Origin: Litorimonas sp049647245
Lineage (GTDB): Bacteria; Pseudomonadota; Alphaproteobacteria; Caulobacterales; Maricaulaceae
Direction: 5' to 3'
Assembly (NCBI GenBank): GCA_049647245.1
Contig: JBARXH010000255.1
Coordinates: 1-14,572, forward strand
DNA length: 14,572 nt
Positions 1-6,967 of this stretch are shown in pieces. Below the pieces are notes generated by a model, which saw nothing but the letters and a program-made list of their open reading frames with translations, had not been told where the DNA came from and ran no database searches. The position numbers and the translations under genes were made by a program. Each line of letters opens with the position of its first letter. The first letter of the stretch is position 1.

Positions 1-852
1 CTCGACCACGGTGCGGGTCAGCTCGAAGATATCGCGCACGGCGGCGCTGATTTCGTCGTTGGTGACCTGGACGCAACCGTCCACGACCTGTTCGCAGACG
101 GCGAAGGTGAGCTGCCCGAAGGTCCGCACCGCCACCCCGTCGGCGAAGCCGTCCACATGGTCCAGCGGCACGGGGCGGCCCGCATCGCGCGCGGCGGCCA
201 GTGTGGCTGCGCCTTCCGGTTCCACCGCGAATATCCGGGTCCCCGGCGAGCGGACCTTTGCATAGGCCCCGATGCCGCTGACCAGGCCGCCGCCGCCCGT
301 GCAGACATAGATCGCCGCCACGTCGCGCGGCGCGTCCTCGAATATCTCCTTGGCGACCGTGCCCTGGCCCGCGATCACGGACAGCTCGTCGAACGGATGG
401 ATGAAGACCGCGCCGGTCTCTTCGGAAAAGGCGATGGCGGCCGCGCAGGCGTCGTCATAGGTGTCGCCGACCAGCCGGGTCGCCGCCCCGCGCGCCTCCA
501 CGGCCGCGACCTTGATGGGCGGGGTGGTGACCGGCATGAAGATTGTGGCGTCCACGTCGTGATGGCGGGCCGACTTGGCGACGCCCTGCGCGTGGTTTCC
601 CGCGCTTGCCGCGCACACGCCGCGCGCACGCTCTGCCTCCTTCAGCGCCGCCATGCGGTTGGCCGCCCCGCGGATCTTGAAGGAAACCACATCCTGCAGG
701 TCCTCGCGTTTCAGCCAGACCGGGCGGCCCAGCTCCTCGGAGAGGCGCGGCGCGAACTGCAGGGGCGTGCGCGATGCCAGCGCATAGACCTTGGCCGCGT
801 CGATGCGCGCGGCGAGATCGTGCAGGTCGATGCCGGGGCTAGCCTGCGACAC
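1..852 (-). CDS. ilvA: Threonine dehydratase (threonine ammonia-lyase), 3' end cut by window edge
   Basis: PLP enzyme that deaminates threonine to 2-oxobutyrate, the first committed step to isoleucine. The visible 284 residues are the N-terminal catalytic part. The PLP lysine is K59 in SFKIRGAANRM, the phosphate/substrate loop SAGNHAQG spans 83-90, and the glycine-rich GGGGLVSGIG (186-195) cradles the PLP phosphate. The frame is open to base 1, so the C-terminus lies outside. Whether it carries a feedback-regulatory ACT-like domain (biosynthetic IlvA) or stops short (catabolic TdcB-like) cannot be seen. I chose the in-frame GTG at 850-852, which overlaps the end of leuB by 14 bases. There is no clear Shine-Dalgarno, so translation is probably coupled to leuB and the start is uncertain. 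Its place at the end of an ilv-leu cluster supports a biosynthetic role. Confidence 0.93.
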   Translation of the reverse strand, partial: MSQASPGIDLHDLAARIDAAKVYALASRTPLQFAPRLSEELGRPVWLKREDLQDVVSFKIRGAANRMAALKEAERARGVCAASAGNHAQGVAKSARHHDVDATIFMPVTTPPIKVAAVEARGAATRLVGDTYDDACAAAIAFSEETGAVFIHPFDELSVIAGQGTVAKEIFEDAPRDVAAIYVCTGGGGLVSGIGAYAKVRSPGTRIFAVEPEGAATLAAARDAGRPVPLDHVDGFADGVAVRTFGQLTFAVCEQVVDGCVQVTNDEISAAVRDIFELTRTVVE

Positions 853-1906
853 GCGCCGCCACCGCTTCGCCGACCTGCGCGGTGGAAAGCGCTCCGCCCA
901 GATCGCCCGTGACCTCGCCCGCGTCCAGCGCGGACTCCACGGCCGTCTCGATCGCGGCCGCTTCGGCGTCCAAACCGAAGGACAGGCGCAGCATCCAGGC
1001 GGCGGACAGGATCATGGCGAGCGGATTGGCGAGGCCCTGTCCCGCAATATCGGGTGCGCTGCCGTGGATCGGTTCGAACAGGCCGGTCGCGTGTCCGTCC
1101 CTCTTGGGGTCCGACAGGGATGCGGACGGGATCACGCCCATCGAGCCGGCCAGCACGGAGGCTTCGTCCGTCAGGATGTCGCCGAACATGTTCTCCGTCA
1201 GCACCACGTCGAAATGGGTCGGCCGGGTCAGCATGTGCATGGTCATGGCATCGACCAGCAGGTGCTCCAGCTCCACTTCGGGATAGCGCGCGGCCACACG
1301 CTCCACCGTTTCCCGCCACAGGCGGGACGTCTCGAGCACGTTGGACTTGTCCACACTGGTGACGCGACGGCGCCGGTCCATGGCCAGGTCGAACGCCTTG
1401 ACCGCGATGCGTTCCACTTCCGCCTCGCTGTAGCGGCACTCGTCATAGGCTCCGCGATCATCCCGGCCCTTGTCGCCGAAATAGATGCCGCCCGTCAGCT
1501 CGCGCATGACCACGAAGTCCGTGCCGTCCAGATAGTCGCGCTTCAGGGGGGCGCGGTCCAACAGGGCCGGGTAAGGTTTGCAGGGCCGGATGTTGGCGTA
1601 GAGGTTCAGCCGCTTGCGCAAGGGCAGGAGCGAGCCGAGTTCCGGTCGCGCCTCGCCTTTCAGATGATCCCATTTCGGCCCACCGACCGCGCCGAGCAGG
1701 ATCGCGCCCGTCCGCTGGCAGCTTTCGAACGTGCTGTCCGGCAGGGGCTTGTCACCCGCATCGATGGCCGCGCCGCCGATGAGGTGATGCTCGGATGCGA
1801 GCGTATGGCCGAACGTGTCGGCCACGGCGTCGAGGACGGCCAGGGCAGCGCTGCCGACCTCGGGGCCGATCCCGTCTCCGGGAAGGTACGTGAAGCAGAT
1901 GTTCAT
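839..1906 (-). CDS. leuB: 3-isopropylmalate dehydrogenase
   Basis: NAD-dependent oxidative decarboxylation of 3-isopropylmalate to 2-oxoisocaproate, the third leucine-specific step; cytoplasmic homodimer. 355 residues, normal for the family. N-terminal LPGDGIGPEV (8-17); substrate arginines R97, R107 and R135 (the last in RELTGGIYFG); K187 in VDKSNV; metal-binding aspartates D219, D243 and D247 (NMFGDILTDEAS); NAD-binding HGSAPDIAG (281-289). The frame is open well upstream, but the ATG at 1904-1906 gives the family N-terminus and overlaps the leuD stop as ATGA, with GAGG a few bases upstream. Translation is therefore likely coupled to leuD. The stop (TAG) lies inside the start of ilvA. Confidence 0.97.
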   Translation of the reverse strand: MNICFTYLPGDGIGPEVGSAALAVLDAVADTFGHTLASEHHLIGGAAIDAGDKPLPDSTFESCQRTGAILLGAVGGPKWDHLKGEARPELGSLLPLRKRLNLYANIRPCKPYPALLDRAPLKRDYLDGTDFVVMRELTGGIYFGDKGRDDRGAYDECRYSEAEVERIAVKAFDLAMDRRRRVTSVDKSNVLETSRLWRETVERVAARYPEVELEHLLVDAMTMHMLTRPTHFDVVLTENMFGDILTDEASVLAGSMGVIPSASLSDPKRDGHATGLFEPIHGSAPDIAGQGLANPLAMILSAAWMLRLSFGLDAEAAAIETAVESALDAGEVTGDLGGALSTAQVGEAVAARVAG

Positions 1907-2478
1907 CGGTTCGCCTCGAACGCCGCGATCGCGTCCGCCTGTTGTTCCAGATAGCCCAGCTCGTCCACGCCCTCCATCAGGCAGTGGGCGGAAAAGTCGT
2001 CGACCTCGAAGGACCAGATCCCGCCATTGCCGGGCAGGCGGACCTGGCGGGCGGGGAGGTCCACGGTCACGTCCGCGCCTGGATGGTCCAGCAGCCACCG
2101 ATGCGCGCGCGGGTCGATCACGATGGGCAGCAGGCCGTTCTTGACCGAGTTGCTGCGGAAGATGTCCGCGATCTCGCTGCTGATGACGACGCGGAAGCCG
2201 TAATCCGTCAGCGCCCAGGGCGCGTGTTCGCGAGAAGACCCGCATCCGAAATTATGTCCGCCGACGAGGATCTGCGAGGCTTGCGCGGCGTCCGTGTTCA
2301 ACCAATGGTCGGTCGGCGTGCCGTCCGCATTCCACCGCCAGTCGTTGAAGGCGTGCACGCCCAGACCGTCGCGCGTGGTGACGCTGAGGAAGCGCGCCGG
2401 AATGATCTGGTCCGTGTCGATGTTCTCGGCCGGGAGAACGACGGTGGACGAGGTGAGGGTGGTGAGCGGCTCAGCCAT
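1903..2478 (-). CDS. leuD: 3-isopropylmalate dehydratase small subunit
   Basis: Small (swivel-domain) subunit of isopropylmalate isomerase. With LeuC it interconverts 2- and 3-isopropylmalate. 191 residues, within the usual range. Family marks: ENIDTDQIIPARFL near residues 18-31, then GGHNFGCGSSREHAPWAL, the substrate loop, and IFRSNSVKNGLLPI. The ATG at 2476-2478 is chosen because GGAGG sits 6 bases upstream, the best ribosome site in this half of the window, and because the protein then starts like its relatives. It overlaps the end of the hydrolase gene by 8 bases. Its partner leuC is one gene upstream, separated by that hydrolase, an unusual break in leuCD. Confidence 0.97.
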   Translation of the reverse strand: MAEPLTTLTSSTVVLPAENIDTDQIIPARFLSVTTRDGLGVHAFNDWRWNADGTPTDHWLNTDAAQASQILVGGHNFGCGSSREHAPWALTDYGFRVVISSEIADIFRSNSVKNGLLPIVIDPRAHRWLLDHPGADVTVDLPARQVRLPGNGGIWSFEVDDFSAHCLMEGVDELGYLEQQADAIAAFEANR

Positions 2479-3346
2479 GGTCAGCCTCCATGAGGATGAA
2501 TTCCCGGATCGCATCCCGTGCGGCGGCCGGCGCTTCGTCGGGGACGAAATGGCCGATGCCGGGAAGCTCCACCACGCGCGCATCCGGGAGCCGCGCGCGC
2601 AGCGGCGCCAATACGTGCGCCCCCGAGACGGGATCGAGCGGTCCCCAGATCAGCTGCACCGGGCCGGTGTAGCGATTCACGGCGGCCTCCCACCGCTCCC
2701 AGTGTTCGGCGCGTTCCAGAATGTAGCGCTGCAGCAGGTGTGATTTCCGGTTGCCGTCCTGGTGCGCGATGCCTTGCCAGAGTGCATCGAACTGCGCATC
2801 GGTCAGCTTGACGCCGCGCACGGCGTCCAACTTGGCGCGCAACCGGTCCTTCGACAGGAACCGCGAGATCAGCGGACCGAGCGGGGTCAGCAGGAGTTTC
2901 TGCGTGCTGGTGGGGCGGTAGGCGTCATAGACTACGCCCCCATTCATCAGGGTGAGGGACTTTGTGCGCGCGGCCAAGGCCGGGCGGTCCAGCATTTCCT
3001 GCGCACAGGTCGCGCCGTAGTCGTGAGCGACAAGGTGGAAGCTGTCCACGTCCCTTTCCGAAAGGAAAGCCTGCAGACGGTCGATCTGTTCTTCGACGCG
3101 GACGTGGCGGTTCGGCTTGTCCGATAGGCCGTAGCCGACCCAGTCCAGGGCGATGACGCGGAAGCTGACGGACAGGACGGGAATGACGTCCACCCAATCG
3201 TAGCTCCAGGTCGGGTATCCGTGAAGGAGCAGGACGACATCCTTGGATTCGCCTTCGAAATTCCCTGTATCCACGTAGCGCTGGGACAGGCCTTCATGGA
3301 TGAAGGTCTGATCCACGCTGCACCATTGGTCGAAGGTCAGGGTCAC
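2471..3346 (-). CDS. Alpha/beta hydrolase with Asp nucleophile (haloalkane dehalogenase/epoxide hydrolase-like), unknown substrate
   Basis: 291-residue alpha/beta-hydrolase-fold protein. The oxyanion-hole motif HGYPTWSYDW starts at residue 42. The nucleophile elbow reads VAHDYGA, so the nucleophile is D109, not serine, as in haloalkane dehalogenases, fluoroacetate dehalogenases and soluble epoxide hydrolases. The likely acid is D238 (WGPLDPVSG) and the base H266 (GIGHFVPDEAP). A helical cap fits residues about 135-225. The start is GTG at 3344-3346, overlapping the leuC stop as GTGA, with AGGA upstream. The gene runs into leuD by 8 bases, so it is made as part of the leu operon. No step of leucine synthesis needs a hydrolase. 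Repair or detoxification of a side product, or simple hitch-hiking, are both possible. The family call is firm; the substrate is unknown. Confidence 0.9.
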   Translation of the reverse strand: MTLTFDQWCSVDQTFIHEGLSQRYVDTGNFEGESKDVVLLLHGYPTWSYDWVDVIPVLSVSFRVIALDWVGYGLSDKPNRHVRVEEQIDRLQAFLSERDVDSFHLVAHDYGATCAQEMLDRPALAARTKSLTLMNGGVVYDAYRPTSTQKLLLTPLGPLISRFLSKDRLRAKLDAVRGVKLTDAQFDALWQGIAHQDGNRKSHLLQRYILERAEHWERWEAAVNRYTGPVQLIWGPLDPVSGAHVLAPLRARLPDARVVELPGIGHFVPDEAPAAARDAIREFILMEADHG

Positions 3347-4743
3347 CCGGGCAATCCTGCCACGCTCGTCACGAACCCTGCCACTGCGCTCGCAGCCGCC
3401 GTCTCGGGACTGGCCAGAACGGTGCGAGCGCCCGGGCCCTGGCGACCGGCAAAGTTTCGGTTGGATGTACTCACGACCAACTCGCCCGGCTCCGCCTTGT
3501 CCCCGTTCATGGCGATGCACATGGAGCAGCCGGGCTCGCGCCATTCCGCGCCGGCCAGGCGGATCACCCTGTCCAGCCCTTCGGCCTCGGCCGCCGCCTT
3601 GACGGATTCGGACCCCGGCACGACGATCATGCGCACGTGCGGGGCGACGACCCGGCCCGACAGGACAGCGGCCGTGGCGCGCATGTCCTCCAGCCGGCCA
3701 TTGGTGCAGGAGCCGACGAAGACGCGGTCCACGGTCTGGGCAGACAGCCGTTCGCCCGAGCGGACCTTCATGTATGTCAGCGCCTTTTCGTCCGCCTCGC
3801 CGGTCACGTCAGGGATCAGATCGTCCACGGGGGCGGCATGGCCCGGATGGGTGCCGTAGGTCGCCATGGGGCGGATGGCGGAGGCGTCCATGCGGACCAC
3901 CTTGTCGAAGGTCGCGCCCGCATCTGTCTTCAGGGCGCGCCAGCGTTCGACCGCCGCGTCGAAGTCGCCCGTGTCTTCGGACGGCGCCTTGGGGCGTCCG
4001 CGCAGATAGTCGAACGTGATCTCGTCCGGGGCGATCAGCCCGCAGCGCGCGCCCGCCTCGATGCTCATGTTGCAGACCGTCATGCGGCCTTCCATGCTCA
4101 TCCGCTCGAACACCTCCCCGCGATATTCCAGCGCATAGCCGGTGCCGCCGCCCACGCCGATCTCCGCAATGATGGCGAGGATCACGTCCTTGGGCGTGAC
4201 GCCGGGGGCAAGGTCTCCGGACAGCTCGATGGCCATGGTCTTGGGACGGCGCATCAGCAGGCATTGCGTGGCCAGCACGTGGCCGACCTGCGTCGTGCCG
4301 ATGCCGAAGGCGATGGCGCCGAACGCGCCGTGCGTGCTGGTGTGGCTGTCGCCGCAGACGATCGTCATGCCCGGCTGCACCGCGCCCAGCTCCGGCCCCA
4401 TCACGTGGACCACGCCGCGCGCGTCACTCTCCCAGCCATGGGTCTCGATGCCCGCCTCCGCTGCATTGGCTAGCAGGGTCGCGACCTGCGCTTCCGACTG
4501 TTCGGAGACGTAGAGCGGGCGGCCCGCCTCGTCCTTCAGCGTCGGGGTGGAATGGTCGATGGTCGCCAGCGTGCGGTCCGCACGGCGGACGGGCAGGCCG
4601 CGCTCGCGCAGGGTCGTGAAGGCCTGGGGCGAGGTGACCTCGTGGATTAGGTGCAGGTCGATATAGAGCGTGGCGGGATGGGCGCGGCTCTCGGGCGTGA
4701 CGACATGCGCGTCCCAGATCTTGTCGAAGAGGGTGGAGGTCAT
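3343..4743 (-). CDS. leuC: 3-isopropylmalate dehydratase large subunit
   Basis: Aconitase-family large subunit of isopropylmalate isomerase; binds the catalytic [4Fe-4S] cluster and works with LeuD. 466 residues, normal length. Cluster ligands are C346 (VGSCTNGR), C406 and C409 (PGCSMCIAMNGD). Also visible are the HLIHEVTSPQAF segment near 31-42, CGDSHTSTHGAFGA (130-143) and STSNRNFAGRQG (425-436). The stretch usually close to VTWGT reads MATYGTHPGH here, a mild variation. The ATG at 4741-4743 has a pyrimidine-rich leader with no Shine-Dalgarno, so translation may depend on ribosomes ending just upstream (see the small frame at 4740-4916). It overlaps the downstream hydrolase by 4 bases. Confidence 0.97.
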   Translation of the reverse strand: MTSTLFDKIWDAHVVTPESRAHPATLYIDLHLIHEVTSPQAFTTLRERGLPVRRADRTLATIDHSTPTLKDEAGRPLYVSEQSEAQVATLLANAAEAGIETHGWESDARGVVHVMGPELGAVQPGMTIVCGDSHTSTHGAFGAIAFGIGTTQVGHVLATQCLLMRRPKTMAIELSGDLAPGVTPKDVILAIIAEIGVGGGTGYALEYRGEVFERMSMEGRMTVCNMSIEAGARCGLIAPDEITFDYLRGRPKAPSEDTGDFDAAVERWRALKTDAGATFDKVVRMDASAIRPMATYGTHPGHAAPVDDLIPDVTGEADEKALTYMKVRSGERLSAQTVDRVFVGSCTNGRLEDMRATAAVLSGRVVAPHVRMIVVPGSESVKAAAEAEGLDRVIRLAGAEWREPGCSMCIAMNGDKAEPGELVVSTSNRNFAGRQGPGARTVLASPETAAASAVAGFVTSVAGLPG

Positions 4744-4916
4744 GAGGGAGGCTCGCTTCGCGAGGCTGAGGTGTCGTCACCCCTTCCGTCCGCGCTCTGC
4801 GCGTACACCTTCCCCCTCAAGGGGAAGGAACGGTCTTGCTCCCCCTTGAAGGGGGAGCTGGCCGCGAAGCGGTCTAAGGGGGTGACCCACTTTATGTCCG
4901 AGCGCAGTGAGGCCAT
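4740..4916 (-). CDS. Possible bridging small ORF across repeat-filled leuA-leuC spacer
   Basis: 58 codons open from an ATG one base after the leuA stop to a TGA that overlaps the leuC ATG as ATGA. The peptide is low-complexity and largely the translation of palindromic repeats, with no recognisable domain. There is no Shine-Dalgarno, so initiation would rely on ribosomes terminating at leuA. Its possible role is to carry ribosomes across the spacer to leuC, which lacks its own ribosome site. It may equally be chance in GC-rich DNA, where open frames are common. Confidence 0.25.
   Translation of the reverse strand: MASLRSDIKWVTPLDRFAASSPFKGEQDRSFPLRGKVYAQSADGRGDDTSASRSEPPS
4801..4880. repeat. 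Cluster of short palindromes (REP-like) between leuA and leuC
   Basis: The 174-base spacer 4744-4917 holds at least three hairpins in a row. At 4808-4828 the arms CCTTCCCC and GGGGAAGG flank a 5-base loop. At 4838-4858 GCTCCCCCTT pairs with AAGGGGGAGC around one base. At about 4862-4873 CCGC pairs with GCGG around GAA. A fourth, CTCGC/GCGAG, lies just before leuC near 4751-4765. None is followed by a T-run on either strand, so they do not look like intrinsic terminators. The GC-rich arms and the adjoining GCGAAGCGG resemble intergenic repeats dispersed in Caulobacter-like genomes (from memory). Confidence 0.7.
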
Positions 4917-4917
4917 C

Positions 4918-6462
4918 TCAGTGCTGCGCCGCCAGCTTGCCCTGCCGCACCGCCCGCCGCTCGATCCGGTTGATGACGTCGAGATAGGCGAGCGCGCTCG
5001 CCAACACCGTGTCCGGGTCCGTGCCGCGGCCCTGATAGCTCTCATACTCCGTCGCCACACGCACGGTCGCTTCGGCCATGGCGTCCTCGCCGCCGCTGAC
5101 GCTGTTCACGCTGTAATGCTCCAGGTGCATGGGCGTATCGGTGATCCGGCTGATAGCGTCGAAGACGGCGTTCATCGGCCCGGCCATTTCCGATACATGC
5201 TCCTGGCTACGACCATCGGTGTGGCGCAGGCAGACGGTGGCCTTGGGCATGCGGTTCTCGTCCGACCCGGCCGAGACGTAGAGGCTCTCGATCTCCCACG
5301 GTCCCGGACTGCCGACGGCTTCGCCCAGCAGGATCGCTTCGATGTCCGAGTCGAAGACTTCCTTCTTCTCGTCCGCCAGAGCCTTGAAGGCGACGAAGGC
5401 GCTCTGCAGCTGGTTGTCGCTCAAGGTGAAGCCGAGCTTCTCCGCCCGGGACCGGAGCGCTGCGCGGCCCGAATGCTTGCCGAGCACGAGATTGTCGGTC
5501 GACACGCCCACATGCTCCGGCTTCATGATCTCGTAGGTCTCGCGGTTGGCGAGCACGCCGTGCTGGTGGATGCCGCTTTCGTGGGCAAAGGCGTTCTTGC
5601 CGACGATGGCCTTGTTGCGCGGGACCATCTGGCCCGTGATGGCGGACAGCAGCTTGGAGGCGCCGTAGATCCCTTCGGTGCGGACGTTCGTGTCCAGCCC
5701 GAAGAAGTCGCGCCGCGTCCTGAGCGCCATCACCACTTCCTCCATCGCGCAATTGCCCGCCCGTTCGCCGATGCCGTTGAGCGCGCATTCCACTTGCCGC
5801 GCCCCACCGCGCACGGCGGCGAGGGAGTTGGCAACGGCGAGGCCCAGATCGTCATGGCAATGGGCGGACCAGGTGACCGTGTCCGCGCCTTCGACCTCGT
5901 TAGTGAGGAAGCGGAACAGATCCTCGATCTCCTCCGGCGTGGTGTAACCGACCGTATCGGGCATGTTGATCGTGGTCGCGCCCGCGCGGATCACGGCCTC
6001 GCAGACGCGTTTCATGTAATCGCGTTCCGTGCGGATCGCGTCCTCGCAGGAGAACTCCACATCGTCCGTGAAGGAGCGCGCCAGCTCCACCCCCGCCGTG
6101 GCACGCCGTACGATCTCGTCCTTGTCCATCTTCAGCTTGAATTCGCGGTGCAGGGGACTGGTGGCAATAAACGTGTGGATGCGGCCTTGTTTTGCCGGCT
6201 TGATTGCTTCGCCGGAGGCCCGGATGTCGCCTTCGTTGCAGCGGGCCAGCGAACAGACGGTGACGTCCCGGACGGTCTCCGCAATGGCCTTGATGCCCTC
6301 GAAGTCGCCCGGAGATGCGGCGGCGAAGCCCGCCTCGATCACGTCCACGCGCAATCCCTCCAGCGCTTCGGCCATGGCGAGCTTCTGTCCCGCGCTCATG
6401 GAGAAACCGGGCGCCTGCTCGCCGTCGCGCAGGGTGGTGTCGAAGATTTTGACGGTGGTCAT
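4918..6462 (-). CDS. leuA: 2-isopropylmalate synthase
   Basis: Condenses acetyl-CoA with 2-oxoisovalerate to 2-isopropylmalate, the committed and normally leucine-inhibited step of leucine synthesis. 514 residues, the usual bacterial length. The TIM-barrel HMGL-like domain spans about 4-270, with the FDTTLRDGEQ signature (7-16; R12 and D13 catalytic/metal), SAHCHDDLG giving metal ligands H201 and H203, and GNCAMEE (N237). A linker with AFAHESGIHQHGVL (291-304) follows, then a C-terminal LeuA regulatory domain from about residue 385, so feedback by leucine is expected. The ATG at 6460-6462 has no good Shine-Dalgarno and lies only 7 bases from a large inverted repeat. Translation may be coupled to the frame ending at 6464. 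Confidence 0.97.
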   Translation of the reverse strand: MTTVKIFDTTLRDGEQAPGFSMSAGQKLAMAEALEGLRVDVIEAGFAAASPGDFEGIKAIAETVRDVTVCSLARCNEGDIRASGEAIKPAKQGRIHTFIATSPLHREFKLKMDKDEIVRRATAGVELARSFTDDVEFSCEDAIRTERDYMKRVCEAVIRAGATTINMPDTVGYTTPEEIEDLFRFLTNEVEGADTVTWSAHCHDDLGLAVANSLAAVRGGARQVECALNGIGERAGNCAMEEVVMALRTRRDFFGLDTNVRTEGIYGASKLLSAITGQMVPRNKAIVGKNAFAHESGIHQHGVLANRETYEIMKPEHVGVSTDNLVLGKHSGRAALRSRAEKLGFTLSDNQLQSAFVAFKALADEKKEVFDSDIEAILLGEAVGSPGPWEIESLYVSAGSDENRMPKATVCLRHTDGRSQEHVSEMAGPMNAVFDAISRITDTPMHLEHYSVNSVSGGEDAMAEATVRVATEYESYQGRGTDPDTVLASALAYLDVINRIERRAVRQGKLAAQH

Positions 6463-6463
6463 T

Positions 6464-6607
6464 TTAAATTGTCATCCCGGCCCAGGAGCGAAGCGACGCA
6501 GAGCCGGGACCCTGCGTAAGGCAAGGGCGCTGCCCGGACTCTTCCACGTCAGGTCCCGGCTCTGCGCCCTTCGGGCTTGGCCGGGATGACAGCTCCAAAC
6601 TTTTCAT
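6464..6607 (-). CDS. Possible bridging small ORF across the ilvM-leuA repeat
   Basis: 47 codons from an ATG at 6605-6607 with GGAGAAGG immediately upstream, ending in TAA one base before the leuA ATG. The frame is open further up to a TTG at 6647-6649 that overlaps the ilvM stop (TTGA), giving 61 codons. Almost all of it is repeat sequence and shows no domain. It may serve only to deliver ribosomes to leuA, whose own ribosome site is poor. Chance remains a real alternative. Confidence 0.28.
   Translation of the reverse strand: MKSLELSSRPSPKGAEPGPDVEESGQRPCLTQGPGSASLRSWAGMTI
6470..6591. repeat. 122-bp compound inverted repeat upstream of leuA
   Basis: Two nested pairs of perfect inverted arms. 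The outer pair is TGTCATCCCGGCC at 6470-6482 and its complement at 6579-6591 (13 bp). The inner pair is CGCAGAGCCGGGACC at 6497-6511 and its complement at 6552-6566 (15 bp). Between outer and inner arms lie GAAGCG/CGGGCTT-type half-palindromes, so the element can fold as a branched cruciform. There is no T-run. It matches a widespread alphaproteobacterial intergenic repeat pattern by eye (recognition from memory, not a search) and fills most of the 183-base ilvM-leuA gap. Confidence 0.8.
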
Positions 6608-6645
6608 AACCTTCTCCACCTTCCCAAAATCCTGCGATTTCGGCT

Positions 6646-6963
6646 TCAAGCCCGCTCAGCCCGCTTCCTGCGCCCGACCTTCTCCGCAGACACGACATTG
6701 TAGAGCCGCTCCAGCTGCTTGCAGAGAATGTCCAGATTGCGCGGCCCGCCAATGTCCTCGATCCGCACCAGCAGGTCGAAATCGCCGTCCACGCGCTGCG
6801 TGCAATGCACGTCGCGATAGTCGTAGCCTCGCCGCTCGATCGTGCCGAGCGCCCGGATCAGCGTGCCGGAGACGTCGTGCAGCACGACCTTGAGCGTGCC
6901 GGACACGCCGGAGGACTCAAACGTCTTGTCACGTTGGAGGCCTGTGGTGGGGAGTTGGTCCAT
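6646..6963 (-). CDS. ilvM: Acetolactate synthase small (regulatory) subunit, single ACT domain, IlvM-type
   Basis: 105 residues with one ACT-like domain at about 22-95 (TLKVVLHDVSGTLIRALGTIERRGY, predicted beta-alpha-beta, then FDLLVRIED and LCKQLERLYNV) and a basic tail ending GRRKRAERA. ACT subunits bind valine, leucine or isoleucine and tune the large subunit. The protein is well short of the usual IlvN/IlvH (about 160 residues) because it lacks their C-terminal domain. In length and layout it matches IlvM of enteric ilvGM. The ATG at 6961-6963 lies 5 bases from the preceding gene, with GGATAGAGAG upstream. The link to acetolactate synthase rests on the domain and on ilvB two genes upstream. 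It could also be a free-standing ACT regulator. Confidence 0.8.
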   Translation of the reverse strand: MDQLPTTGLQRDKTFESSGVSGTLKVVLHDVSGTLIRALGTIERRGYDYRDVHCTQRVDGDFDLLVRIEDIGGPRNLDILCKQLERLYNVVSAEKVGRRKRAERA

Positions 6964-6967
6964 CTCT

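Noticed and set aside
1907..2245. N-terminal extension of leuB to an upstream start
   Set aside because: It would overlap leuD almost entirely, and the added residues match nothing in LeuB; the ATG at 1906 gives the family start.
3347..3544. N-terminal extension of the alpha/beta hydrolase into leuC
   Set aside because: Arginine/glycine-rich shadow of leuC; the GTG at 3346 with GTGA overlap fits better.
4808..4858. Intrinsic terminators between leuA and leuC
   Set aside because: The stems are strong, but no T-run follows on the minus strand.
4801..4880. CRISPR-like array in the leuA-leuC spacer
   Set aside because: The palindromes differ from each other and there are no regular repeats and spacers.
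4651..6519. 622-codon plus-strand open frame opposite leuA and leuC
   Set aside because: It is antisense to leuA, whose motifs are complete; its composition is that of a shadow frame in GC-rich DNA and it has no recognisable domain.
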